64,000 nucleotides of DNA from Cytauxzoon felis (lineage: Eukaryota; Apicomplexa; Aconoidasida; Piroplasmida; Theileriidae): NCBI GenBank assembly GCA_020283715.1, contig JAIQCW010000130.1:1-64000 (forward strand). Direction: 5' to 3'. This document shows positions 10,001-19,234 of this stretch, in pieces. Under the pieces are notes generated by a model. It was not told where the DNA came from, did no database searches, and saw only the letters and a list, made by a program, of their open reading frames with translations. Position 1 is the first letter of the stretch. Every line of letters begins with the position of its first letter. A program made the translations under genes and the position numbers.

Positions 10001-12178
10001 TAGAAGGAGTACAAAGCTACTAATACTGGCATTCTTAAGAGTATCATTAGCTCCACCACCTAGTACACCATGCATGTGTATCCCGGCTATTGCACTCGAT
10101 ATCGCAATTCCTCCGAAGTTTAGAGCTGAAACTGATACAATGAAAGTGAATAGAAATAAAGGTGCAGCTAAAGAATTTTCATCCTCGAGGAATAACAAAT
10201 ATGAGAACATCAGTACGAGCGCAAAGATAACCATCAAAATTCAAATCCCAACAAGTATTAAAATCCTCGCATAATTATAAGCGGCTTTAAATTTATTATC
10301 AGGGCTAGTACCTGTATGTTTCTTAATTGCACGTTTCTCTACGTAATTTCCCAATACTATAGCAATAATGAAGGTAATGCATGTGATTATACCAAAGTAA
10401 ATAGCACCATATTTAGGATATTTCAAAAAGTCGGGATCATTAACATCTATGGATTTACAAAGATAAATCCCATAAATTAATCCAAATAACAAACTGAGGG
10501 CTATAATACCGGAAAATACGTAACCAATTATAGATGTACCACCGCCTTTTTTTAAATGCTTTTCAAGATTAGTTTCAATTGGCACCTCTAATTTTTCACT
10601 TAGTTCAGTATCAGTAGGATTAGTGCCAGTTTTATTAGCAGCTTTTCTTAGATTATCAGCCTGCCATCCTTCATATTTCGGCTCTATTATATTCCAACAC
10701 TGATCGACAGTTCATAAATAAGTAAATATTCAAACAGAAGGTCATACCTAGTCAACACTCCACTTCCACTTGAGGTTACATCCAACACATCCTTAGCACC
10801 ATCTTCCATCATTCCCATGATGGATGATCCATCACTGACTTCATCAATACCTTCACCGCCACGATCTCTGGGAGTGGCTCTACTCTTTAGAGATAGGTAA
10901 TTAAAAGAGCTGACGGCAGGAAGTGGAAATTACATCCGTTAAAAACCTCAACTTACCGATATTATATTTGATTTGAGACATTCTTTTGCACAATTTAAGA
11001 GTTTTTTATCAATTATATATTGAATTAGGTCGATAGTTATGGGAATATGGGACTTGGAGATCATGTTTTCCAAATCTGTGCGGAATATGAAGGAAATGAT
11101 TACGGACAAACCATTGTCGGAGATAATCGAGTATGTAACCTCCTGGTGCTTGTATAGATCCAACTTAAGATCGTATAAACAGAGAGATGTAATGTAAAGT
11201 GTGTTTCCTAATCTCGACATTATATTCATACGATCCTTGTTGTTAATCTAAATAACATGTACATGAAGATAAATGAATGCAGGTCAACTTACAATGTGTA
11301 GAGCGGTCCCATCATGGGACAATTCGCACTTCGTGAAGTATTCGTGTTTAATTCTATAGTCATAGACGTTGAACAATTTCAGATTAATCTCATCAGGGGA
11401 AGAGTTTATTGTACAAAACGTGTTGGAATTCAATAATTTTATTGTACCTTGGGACGGTGGTGTCAATTTGTGTATTAAAATATTAACAGCCAAGAGGCTG
11501 GGATTATATGATAGGATATAATACAGATCATCACAAAACAAAAGGAAATCTAAATTCGAGACAAGGCTGGTGGTAAATTCAACCTTTTTGCCGCAGATTA
11601 ATAAATCGTGCCTTATTAATAGCAATTCACAGTCGTTATTAATATGAACCAACGCATATTTAACATATGTGTGGGTCTTATAACAGATAAATATTAGACC
11701 TTCAGCTATTATAGAGAGATTTAACAGCAATACATCACATTTGTCCCTAAATCTCTCAAGGACAATCACAGATTCCTCCAATTGAACTTGTAGCAACTTC
11801 TTTTCCTTACAAATAGATACAACCAGTGGGTTCTTCAATGAAAGCAGAGCCAAAATACGTTTACGATGCCTCTTTTCCACTAGATTACCATCCGATATCC
11901 TATATATGCCCTTGCGCGACCCTAAGGTCATAAAGCCGTTTGTAACGTTCGCTGCTGTACATTCACTACCAACGTCATATTTCTCCATCAATACTTCATC
12001 TTGATCATACGAGTACTAAACACATTTGATGAGGAATAAATTCCTTCAATTGACTCACCTCGAGGATATATACTCTAGTTTTAGACGTCAAGTAGTAATA
12101 TCGCTCATTACTACACAATACATGCTTAATATCATCATCAATCTCTACACTTTTAGATATAGACTGAAGTTGATCCAT
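7056..12178 (-). CDS. NOL11-like nucleolar (U3 snoRNP/UTP) protein containing a 3.4 kb intron
   Basis: Six exons can be joined in frame: 12178-12059, 12015-11293, 11247-10957, then 7545-7475, 7437-7275 and 7238-7056, about 516 residues. Most introns are 36-45 nt, but one spans 7546-10956 (3411 nt) and contains repeat R5 and a Tpr/Tar-like array. The two sides of that large intron are both phase 0, with donor GTAAGT and acceptor TATATAG. The N-terminal two thirds looks like a beta-propeller of short beta strands; the C-terminal exons are helical and contain a VLLDAKYF segment resembling the C-terminal domain of NOL11/UTP-type proteins, which act in early 18S rRNA processing. The family name rests on remembered similarity and is moderate; the exon linkage is an inference that needs transcript support. 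Confidence 0.55.
7717..8686 (-). pseudogene. Tpr/Tar-like multi-membrane protein, copy 1, frame broken at a G-run
   Basis: This is the last copy in a tandem array that lies in the large intron of the NOL11-like gene. The N-terminal part (8686 to about 8432) carries the family motif SIDQCW..LEPKYEWWAIEG. The frame then changes at a run of seven G (about 8428-8434) and continues as a second frame to 7717 with two strongly hydrophobic segments and a tail ending ALLDIDY...GPNRRWYKYP. No ATG precedes the conserved N-terminal motif. Either a homopolymer error or a true break explains the shift. Assignment to the Theileria Tpr/Tar family is from general character (tandem, multi-spanning, variable) and is uncertain. 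Confidence 0.5.
8671..9927 (-). CDS. Tpr/Tar-like multi-membrane protein, copy 2, open
   Basis: An uninterrupted frame of about 418 codons, the best preserved of the three tandem copies. Order of parts: an N-terminal motif WTVDQCW..LNPKYEWWAL (residues 13-32), a hydrophilic Thr/Asn/Gly-rich region, a pair of membrane segments near residues 145-195, a second hydrophilic loop, then two to three membrane segments (about 285-370) with AAPLFLFTFI and AISSAIAGI, and an ending ALDIDY...GPNGRWYDH. The frame opens at a TTG, not an ATG, and overlaps the ends of both neighbours, so it may be an internal exon, a decayed gene or a family with unusual starts. Function unknown; surface or membrane location is inferred. 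Confidence 0.5.
   Translation of the reverse strand: MERYISSICPILWTVDQCWHILNPKYEWWALDNIFGAANNSEAVPQGKKYTWGTHNPSTGTGQAATNPGTRNIKDHIKSGNTKIVKGTDYNDASIDGMTKKNELAGKLTDGVRKLDNVKTAGKDWMETLYQTDIVMKHPVITSTVIAGISLSIIFLLLLIIWNIKSPCTHVLIGIIFSIFGLIPVFTCLISGNFHDKKALKTNIDGTRLSYKYTPGTNETVKLFRYKPKAGANEEWQQEGNDHSDNNPLLYNTLRDGDHIKTPDMQNAPNFDPPTYDSANGYDTPTNIIKANIIVSFGIFSLVIVFGSVLLLSFIIFRKDTKSLAAPLFLFTFITSTSALVFGGIAISSAIAGIYMHGQLDGATQANDTLDKAKYSSFILLTALDIDYTKKGAFGPNGRWYDHSIEKRTKNHKLWHLT
9940..10720 (-). pseudogene. Tpr/Tar-like multi-membrane protein, copy 3, degraded
   Basis: Homologous to copy 2: it has TVDQCWNIIEPKYEGW near 10705-10660, two hydrophobic segments in the middle, NSLAAPLFLFTFI and AISSAIAGIHMHG. 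It is damaged: an in-frame TGA at 10241-10243, a frame change after the SSFVLLL segment at about 10000, and a truncated N-terminus. Past the frame change the family ending is still readable as ALLDILDG...GANGPGKQW. The 3' end runs into the start of copy 2, as expected for unequal tandem duplication. Repeat R5 lies directly upstream. Confidence 0.55.
10769..10922 (-). repeat. Modular palindromic repeat, copy R5 (in NOL11-like intron)
   Basis: Minus-orientation copy just inside the 5' end of the 3.4 kb intron. It carries [14 protein letters not shown], then the DGSSIMGMMEDGAKDVLD module and a CCACTTGAGGT box, with the GAGCTGACGGCAGG arm at the right end. It borders the Tpr/Tar-like array. Confidence 0.85.
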
Positions 12179-12302
12179 TATATATAAATTTTATTGCGAT
12201 GTGAAGGTATTTTAACAATATTAGATCATACTGCTCATGGGTGGGGGATGGAGCGTGATGTCGAGGTGTAAATCTAAAATTTTAATACATCTCGATTGAA
12301 TA

Positions 12303-12704
12303 ATGATCATTCCTATACGGTGTTTTACTTGCGGTAAAGTTATAGGTCATCTTTGGGAAAAATGGCTAGAAATGTTAAAAGATAATATCACGGAAGGGTA
12401 GGTTACAAGATTACAACTTAAACTGGTTGGGGATCCATAATTGACGATATTTATGGAAATATTCCCTCAAATCTAATATATAATTGGATTTCTAATTTAT
12501 TTATTCATTAATCATTAATTTCATGAAAAATTCTACAGACAAGCGCTGGATGACCTGGGACTATCACGCTATTGCTGTCGTCGAATGATACTAACACATG
12601 TAGACTTGATAGAGAAGTTATTGGTATACAACAGTATGTTTAATTTGATATATAAATCACATGTTTCCATAGTTTATGATAAACGTAACCCTGAGACGTT
12701 GTAA
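12303..12704 (+). CDS. RPB10: RNA polymerase common subunit RPB10 (RPABC5)
   Basis: Small zinc-binding subunit shared by RNA polymerases I, II and III. Exons 12303-12397, 12539-12633 and 12673-12704 give 73 residues. The hallmark start [15 protein letters not shown] supplies the first CxxC, and SRYCCRRM supplies the second Cys pair; ALDDLGL and [10 protein letters not shown] are conserved. The last intron (39 nt) is inferred; without it the protein would have a 13-residue longer, atypical tail. The gene is divergent from the NOL11-like gene with about 124 bp between starts, which could be a shared promoter region. Confidence 0.93.
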
Positions 12705-12859
12705 ACTGAAGACGTTTGTTATTTAATGATAATTTATCGTATAAAATTATAATTTATCTGTGGTCTCGTATAATATCGAGATATAGAGCTCCTGAAGCTT
12801 CCGAATGATTTACTTGTAGAATTCACTGTTGTTTCCCTGAGTTGTAATGAAATTAAGAA

Positions 12860-13658
12860 TTAATTAAACACACTCAATATATTTTTAAGATTATTAATAA
12901 TTGCATTTTCATTATTTACGTGGTTTTCGTAGCTTTGCAGAGCCTTTGCACGTTCATTCTCGGCATTGTATACCTGTGGAACATCATTTGCAGATTTTCA
13001 AGTTGATAGAACATACCAGAGCTTCTTTTTTTAAACGCATAGCGGTCATTGCTTTATGCCTTGACCCGCTCATAACATAACCGATACGTTCGAAATTTTC
13101 AATTTGTTCACTAGTTAATCCAACTTCACCTCTCCTAGGTATACGTTTACCTTCTTGCACATACTGAGCTATGGCATCACCCTCGCCCGGGAGTAACTCA
13201 TTACCGTATCGTACCCTCTTGTTCAATGACTTTATCATTTGTAATGGTCTGGGACCATATTCTTCATCTGATGTATCGTCTCCATCGGATGTATTTTCAT
13301 TCGTCCTATCACTACCTTTCACTCCACTCGCCGTGGTGGCTTCTCTATTTACTTCCCCCTCCAGCTCACGTATATGACTTTTCGGTTCTTCGTGACAATC
13401 TTCGGGAGTGGCTTTACTCTTTAGAGATAGGTAATTAGGAGAGATCTCTGCAGGGCCACTACTAGTAGCAGAGTCATTAGACATATAGGTGGGTAACGGC
13501 TCAGACGCGTTATTCGTTCGACCTTTACTATACTTTTCTAGATAATTTTTATATACATTTGGGCTTGAAGTATTTGACGAGGTATATATGTGATGGGTTT
13601 TTAATTCTACTCTCATACGCTTATTCATGCGATCAATTAGCCATTTATCCTCGTACAT
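12860..13658 (-). CDS. NKAP: NKAP family protein (spliceosome-associated), with an in-frame repeat
   Basis: Two exons, 13658-13017 and 12973-12860, give about 251 residues. The C-terminal half is the NKAP domain: LLPGEGDAIAQYVQEGKRIP, RRGEVGLTSEQIENFE and GYVMSGSRH, ending in a basic/Asn tail. In animals and plants NKAP works in pre-mRNA splicing and transcriptional repression. The N-terminal region is low complexity and carries a repeat copy in frame at about residues 63-113. The start ATG at 13658 is the only upstream Met in frame. The insertion lies outside the conserved domain, so function may be unaffected. Confidence 0.88.
13320..13470 (-). repeat. Modular palindromic repeat, copy R6 (exonic, in NKAP)
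   Basis: In-frame copy in the variable N-terminal part of NKAP. It reads [18 protein letters not shown], a diverged junction, then HIRELEGEVNREATTASG. Relative to other copies it has substitutions in the GDRG segment (here EDCHE), which suggests age. Confidence 0.85.
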
Positions 13659-13762
13659 TATGAATGGCCTATTGAGGTGTTAAACGCGGGGCATTGGATG
13701 TGTATATTACAAGAGTAAACGATGTAGAAAATATCATGAAATAAATTTACAATGTTAAAATA

Positions 13763-16498
13763 TTAAATATCATCATATTGATTAAATTTGTGGAAGTAAT
13801 TTGTGAATGTGTTCCGGGTGAAAAGATCTGGTGGATAACGATCGATTGTGGATTTAGTGAAAGTGGTAATGTTATACTGTAAAATCATACCATTTGTTTC
13901 TTTACTATAAATCAGTGGATAGTAATCGTAATTTGTAGGTTTTGGTAAATCTTTTGGGATATTCTCAATAGCGATGTATAAATCATCACCTCTCGGGTGT
14001 AATCGCACATTTACATTCGATAATGACATTATTTTCTTCAAAATAACCTTCGTCTTATTATCTGGTCCTGTTATATCAATCGAATCCAATTTGTAATCGT
14101 CAGATAATTGCCAATTTATATAATATTCTATCACCGAGTAATACTGTTTCATCAATATGCAACCCTCACGTTTCATACCCAAACCCATATCCAAAGATAG
14201 GCCACGCAATGCTGTTTCTTCGAGGAGCATCTCAGAGTCATTTCCTTTTCCTGAGGTCTTAACCTTACCACGATCTCTGGGAGTGGCTATACTCTTTTGA
14301 GATGGATAATTGGAAGAGCTCTCTACAAGAGGAAAAGGGTCAGATGTATCGCTTGCGCCACTTATTTTAAAATCGTACAATTTTGTGGATTTATACCAAC
14401 GCTCTACATTCAATACACGTATCTTTCCCTTCACCTCCGACGTTTCTTCCTTTTTCACCACCTTGGATTCCTTAGGGTAGTAGAGGTTGATCATTCGGGT
14501 AAAATTGTATCTAGAATCGGGTACAATGATCTCTCCATTGTATAGAATGTCACCAATCTTGTACTTGTATGGTTGATTTTTAATTCTGTAAAATTTATAG
14601 TCACCATCGGTGATGATTGACACCATGTCGTGACCTTTCGTTAAGTCCACGCTTATAGGCATCTTATCCACTATACTATACCTTGCGATACCATCTCTAG
14701 ACTGGATCTGATAGACGTCGGTTGTGCACTCATTGACATCACAGGAGACGATAATAAAATGATAGGTGAATTTGTTCAAATATATAGTCCTTGATGTCAG
14801 CTGTGGATCCTGAGGTACGACAATATTACCATTGAACGTCACATTGCCAATAGTCTTTGTAATTATATTCCTCACATCAAACTTGAGGTAATCACCCAAG
14901 TCTACAATGGCCAAGTGCTCGTTTGGTAGGAATTTATTAATCTCAAGGGTTATAAAATCCCTTCCGTTTTGTATATAAATGGGTTTGTTCTCATCAAAAA
15001 TAGGGGTGCACATAGTGTACTTTGTATAAATACGTCTACCATCCGATGTTAAACCGGAGGCCACCATCTCGTAACCATTGTTCGAAATATTGAGTTCCAG
15101 GACGTTATAACGATTAGGCTCAACAACAACATCTCCGCACTTTATAGTACCAATTTTATTGTAAAAACTCCCACTAGAAATATTGTAGTAACCATCATAG
15201 CTCCTAATAACATTGATATCCTTGGTAGAACGTGTTAGCGTCTCGATCTTAATCATCAATGGTTTGCTCTTATATATGTTGAAATTTTCACCATTTGACT
15301 TGTAAATGATGTGTCTAAACTCGCCATTACTCAAGATGTCATCGATAATTATCAGGTCACTTTCTCTAGTCACGACCCTTTGGTAGAGGCCCTCGACGAC
15401 GTCTATATATTTTCCATTATACAAGACTTTCCCAATAGTATGAAGAGAACCATGTCCATTTGATATAAAAAACCTTATTTTATTCTCACTACGATCAACA
15501 GATATAAATTCACGTGACTTTACAGAATTTAAATCAAGGGTTATATACTTGCGATTGACTTCTATGTAATCTCCACTGCCCTTAGACATAAATACAGCAA
15601 CACTAGTTCTCTCTGAGCCAAAGTGTTTATTATATACAGTTAAAAAGGTACAATTATCTTTGCGATCAATTTTCACAGATAAACAACGCGTCAAAACATC
15701 AGAGAAAATAATCGAATTTCCATCGACTACATCTACAATACTGGTAGAGTGCCCGCAGCCGTCATAGAATATACAGTCTTTTCCACAGGAAACTGCAACA
15801 TCAGAATATCTACTTGGATCTTGTGAGACATCGAGAGTGATGCAATCACTCTTTAATCGATATTTACCACCATTTATGGGTACTAATGTCAATTTAAATT
15901 CATCACCAATGGATGGAAGCGTAGTAACTGTCAGTCCATCCACAGACTTTGTTATCGTACGCTCAAATACATCTACACCATCAATCAAAATTTCAGATTT
16001 ACATTTTATTGCACCAATGACTTCACAATCTTTCAATTGAAACTTCAATGACACTTCCGTATCATTTATAATCAAGTCAGAGCACAAATCAACATCTACG
16101 GCTTTGAAATGTACACGTTCATATCTATCTTCACGTTCCGATGACACCTTCATGTATCGTTCGCGTACCGGTAAACTACCATTTTTAGTATAAACATGAA
16201 TAGATTCTGAAAAATCAGCGGAATCATTCTTGATTATACACACCCTGCGATCATAATTACCGGGGGTACCAGGTGACTTTGTGATGACGAGATTTCCGTC
16301 AACCACATCACCTATACATTTATTAGTATCGTTCTTACCATTATTCAATGCGATTTCAACTATATTACCAGATATTGTCCTTATAAATTTATCTTCTTGT
16401 GCTGAAGAAATATCCAACACCTCATAATCACTACAAAATGTGTATACAAAACCCGGAACAAATAAAACAAAAATTGAAATCGCTAAATACGATTTCAT
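13763..16498 (-). CDS. Secreted protein with tandem beta-rich repeats
   Basis: Single exon, 911 codons, ATG at 16498. A clear signal peptide (residues 1-20, hydrophobic ILVLFVPG core) is followed by about eight to ten diverged units of roughly 70-80 residues. Each unit has a strand pattern of the type IGDILYNGEIIVP, then a hydrophobic strand, a loop and VDL or LDL. I see no C-terminal membrane segment or GPI signal. The organisation recalls Theileria secreted proteins with FAINT/DUF529 repeats, but I cannot confirm that domain from the residues. Repeat R7 is inserted in frame at about residues 719-744. Likely exported or surface-exposed; function unknown. Confidence 0.6.
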   Translation of the reverse strand: MKSYLAISIFVLFVPGFVYTFCSDYEVLDISSAQEDKFIRTISGNIVEIALNNGKNDTNKCIGDVVDGNLVITKSPGTPGNYDRRVCIIKNDSADFSESIHVYTKNGSLPVRERYMKVSSEREDRYERVHFKAVDVDLCSDLIINDTEVSLKFQLKDCEVIGAIKCKSEILIDGVDVFERTITKSVDGLTVTTLPSIGDEFKLTLVPINGGKYRLKSDCITLDVSQDPSRYSDVAVSCGKDCIFYDGCGHSTSIVDVVDGNSIIFSDVLTRCLSVKIDRKDNCTFLTVYNKHFGSERTSVAVFMSKGSGDYIEVNRKYITLDLNSVKSREFISVDRSENKIRFFISNGHGSLHTIGKVLYNGKYIDVVEGLYQRVVTRESDLIIIDDILSNGEFRHIIYKSNGENFNIYKSKPLMIKIETLTRSTKDINVIRSYDGYYNISSGSFYNKIGTIKCGDVVVEPNRYNVLELNISNNGYEMVASGLTSDGRRIYTKYTMCTPIFDENKPIYIQNGRDFITLEINKFLPNEHLAIVDLGDYLKFDVRNIITKTIGNVTFNGNIVVPQDPQLTSRTIYLNKFTYHFIIVSCDVNECTTDVYQIQSRDGIARYSIVDKMPISVDLTKGHDMVSIITDGDYKFYRIKNQPYKYKIGDILYNGEIIVPDSRYNFTRMINLYYPKESKVVKKEETSEVKGKIRVLNVERWYKSTKLYDFKISGASDTSDPFPLVESSSNYPSQKSIATPRDRGKVKTSGKGNDSEMLLEETALRGLSLDMGLGMKREGCILMKQYYSVIEYYINWQLSDDYKLDSIDITGPDNKTKVILKKIMSLSNVNVRLHPRGDDLYIAIENIPKDLPKPTNYDYYPLIYSKETNGMILQYNITTFTKSTIDRYPPDLFTRNTFTNYFHKFNQYDDI
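14266..14340 (-). repeat. Modular palindromic repeat, copy R7 (exonic, minimal)
   Basis: The shortest exonic copy, about 75 bp. It holds only the [21 protein letters not shown] module inside the secreted repeat protein. It shows that a single module can exist without the flanking arms. Confidence 0.8.
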
Positions 16499-16677
16499 TC
16501 TAGTTAAAATTAGTCAACATTATTCATATTCTGGAATAATATCCGCATGCATTACATAGTATGTTGAGCTATACAACTCACGGTCCCCATCACAAATTTG
16601 AATGAAATAAGAAAACAGATGGAGAAACAAATAATGATCATACATTCCAGTAAATAATGGTTATTAAAACGGATATT

Positions 16678-18388
16678 TTAGCCTTCCTTCAATAAATCAT
16701 CAATCTTGACCATCAAATCCTCACTACCCTCCACTGTGCTCAACACGTTTTTAAAAATCATCAGTTTCCACCTATAAAAAATGAAATGTGTAAATACTTT
16801 AAGCCTTTAAAAATATAAATGAACCTTTCCAAGCCGTCAAGGGTGGAACATAACAATTCCCTGTTCTTCTGTACGATATGTGATACATCAAGCGATGCTG
16901 AGCAGAGCCCCCAAGTCATTTGAAATAACACATTGATCTAAAAATGCACTAAAAATATAAAACAAATCCTTACATTATCTATTTGCGATACTTGTGCCTG
17001 GATTCTATCGTATAAATCCAAATTGCGATACCCGAACCTCCCAAACGCCAAGCATGCGCCGCTTAAATCTACAGTAATTAAAAAGTAGATATAAAAGGTC
17101 ATCACCCACCCTCGCTGTTCAAATCAGTAATGTATTCCATGAATTTCTGGCAAACGCTCCTACATATTTGCGCATCATTATACCCTGCATTGTTGAGATT
17201 CCATAATACTTTAATTATATCCATCCCTAAGATGTGATGACGCGAGTATGTTTCACTTACCATTCAACTGATATAAAACATTCGGTACATGATCGGCCAT
17301 TGATTTGAAGAACTCCTTTTGGGTATTCTTTTTAAGCCTCGTAGATAATATCCATAAGCAATCAACGAGTGAACGCCCAGAAAATTCATCGATTCTATCC
17401 TTCAACTCAATGACAGCGACCACATAAACACCTAATTATATATGTTTTGACATTTTAATTACAAAAAATCAACAGAATTTCTTTTACTTACCCGTATCTT
17501 TATTGTATGTATGAAAGCTCTTAAGCACTTCCACTATAGTCTCCACCTTGAGGATATGTATAGACTCCTTAAACCTCTTACTATAGACAATCCAGAATCC
17601 ATTTGATTTATGCGATTTAATCCTAGTCTTGTCATTACCCATTAAAGATAGATCTTTAATTAGTTCATTTGCGGTCCTGTGTAAAGTAGCCTCATTTGCC
17701 ATACATAGCACGTTCCAATAATCTTTACGTATAGGTCTTAATTTAAACTTAAAATGACGATATGGACCGTCTTGAGTTAGCACGGACATGGCTTTACTAC
17801 TGGAACTTCCTATTCCAAATAGCCTTTTCCCTGTCAAAATCATTCCTCGATTGAAATTAACGGGTAATGCTTCCAAAATGCCAACCGTGCCCTTGCTATT
17901 TTATTGAACGTCACAGATTTAGTATTTATACTCTCTATCAAATACAATCCCAAATCATTCATGTCGTGCCTGGAAGGAGAATAATAAGCATAGACGATAA
18001 CAATATTTCATACCTCGATATCCATTTGGTTAAAGTGCAAGTCCTTCTATCTTCGTGTAAACAAGACAGATATAAGTTATAAAAATCTATAGCTGCCGGA
18101 GATTTAGATGCTATAAAGTACAAATCAGGTGTGTATTTGTTGTAAATTGCATAGATTATTCGCTCAGCCGTTTCTAGTGAATTTTGGCCTTCAGCTAGTA
18201 AATTTTGGCAAACACCTATAGATTCTCTTGATTTACGTACTTTAGCGGCTATAAATGTGAAATTTTTATGCTAAATTACCTAAAGACAAACCTAATTGGT
18301 GTAACTTTTGTATATGTTCGGGGAATAGTAGAGGATTCTTTAACGCCTTGTCATAATTTCTACTTAAAATGCGTATTTCACTTAACAT
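16678..18388 (-). CDS. RAP/FASTK-like organellar RNA-binding candidate
   Basis: A multi-exon minus-strand gene starting at the ATG at 18388. Short introns are recognisable near 18290-18247, 18014-17969, 17491-17447, 17262-17227, 17111-17071, 16974-16939 and 16824-16772. The spliced protein is all-helical with degenerate 35-40-residue repeats such as SLVDCLWILSTRLKKN and DIIKVLWNLNNAGYND, the pattern of apicomplexan RAP/heptatricopeptide (FASTK-like) proteins that act on mitochondrial or apicoplast RNA. No RAP domain is visible at the C-terminus. Near 17853 the first part ends in TGA while the next frame opens with an overlapping ATG; no GT..AG intron restores the phase, so there may be a frameshift or two genes. 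Confidence 0.5.
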
Positions 18389-18477
18389 TATAAATTAAAA
18401 TTTAAAATCCTGAAGAAGTCCCGACATTTTATATTAAGTGATACTTCTATCTACATTCCTCAGTCAGTTGATGCATA

Positions 18478-19232
18478 ATGACAGATGATGATCCGGTTAT
18501 AATATCGCAAGGTGCTGAAGCGGTAAGAGTATAGACTCTGTAATCATGTTTAAAATATTTTCAGGTTGTATATAAATCGACTTTTATGGGCAAAGAATGT
18601 GTAATTAAGCGTAGAGTTAAAAAGACATTTAGACATTTGCAAATTGATGAACAATTGACTAAAAATCGCATAGTAGCAGAATGTAGAACCACAATGAAGC
18701 TACGTAATAATGGAATTTACGTGCCGGTCATTTATCTTGTTAACTTTAATGAGCGGGAAATTGTCTATGAATACATCTCTGGTACAATTATACTAGATTT
18801 AAAGGGAGAAAACGCAGAAATTTTCGTCAACATTGGCGAAATAATCGCAAAAATGCACAATTCTAATGTTATTCATGGTGATCTTACCACTAGAAATATG
18901 ATTCTTAGCGATCACGGTCTCATCGCACTCATCGATTTTGGTCTAAGCTACACATCTACTCTCATTGAGGTGAGCTAAAGGACCTATATATGGTCTAATG
19001 ATCACTCAATGATGTATCATATATTCACTACACTTCAGGATAAGGCTGTCGATTTATATGTGTTGGAGCGGTGTTGTACAGCTGAAGAGGTACAGTTGAT
19101 ATATAACATATTTACACTCATTAGTTCCAGAATATACTCAATGGATATATTAAAGTGACAAATAATAAATCAATTTTAGATAAGCTTAATGAAGTCCGTC
19201 AGAGAGGACGTAAACGTAATTTGGCTGGTTGA
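18478..19232 (+). CDS. BUD32: BUD32/PRPK/TP53RK atypical kinase of the KEOPS complex
   Basis: Small kinase/ATPase of KEOPS, which helps make t6A37 in tRNA. Exons 18478-18522, 18565-18969, 19039-19089 and 19131-19232 give 200 residues, the small size typical of BUD32. Motifs: ISQGAEA (reduced glycine loop) at the start, KRRVKKTFRH with the catalytic Lys region, HGDLTTRN catalytic loop, IDFGLS metal-binding motif, and the conserved tail RQRGRKRNLAG. Its stop codon lies only two bases from the stop of SCO1 on the other strand. Confidence 0.93.
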
Positions 19233-19234
19233 CG

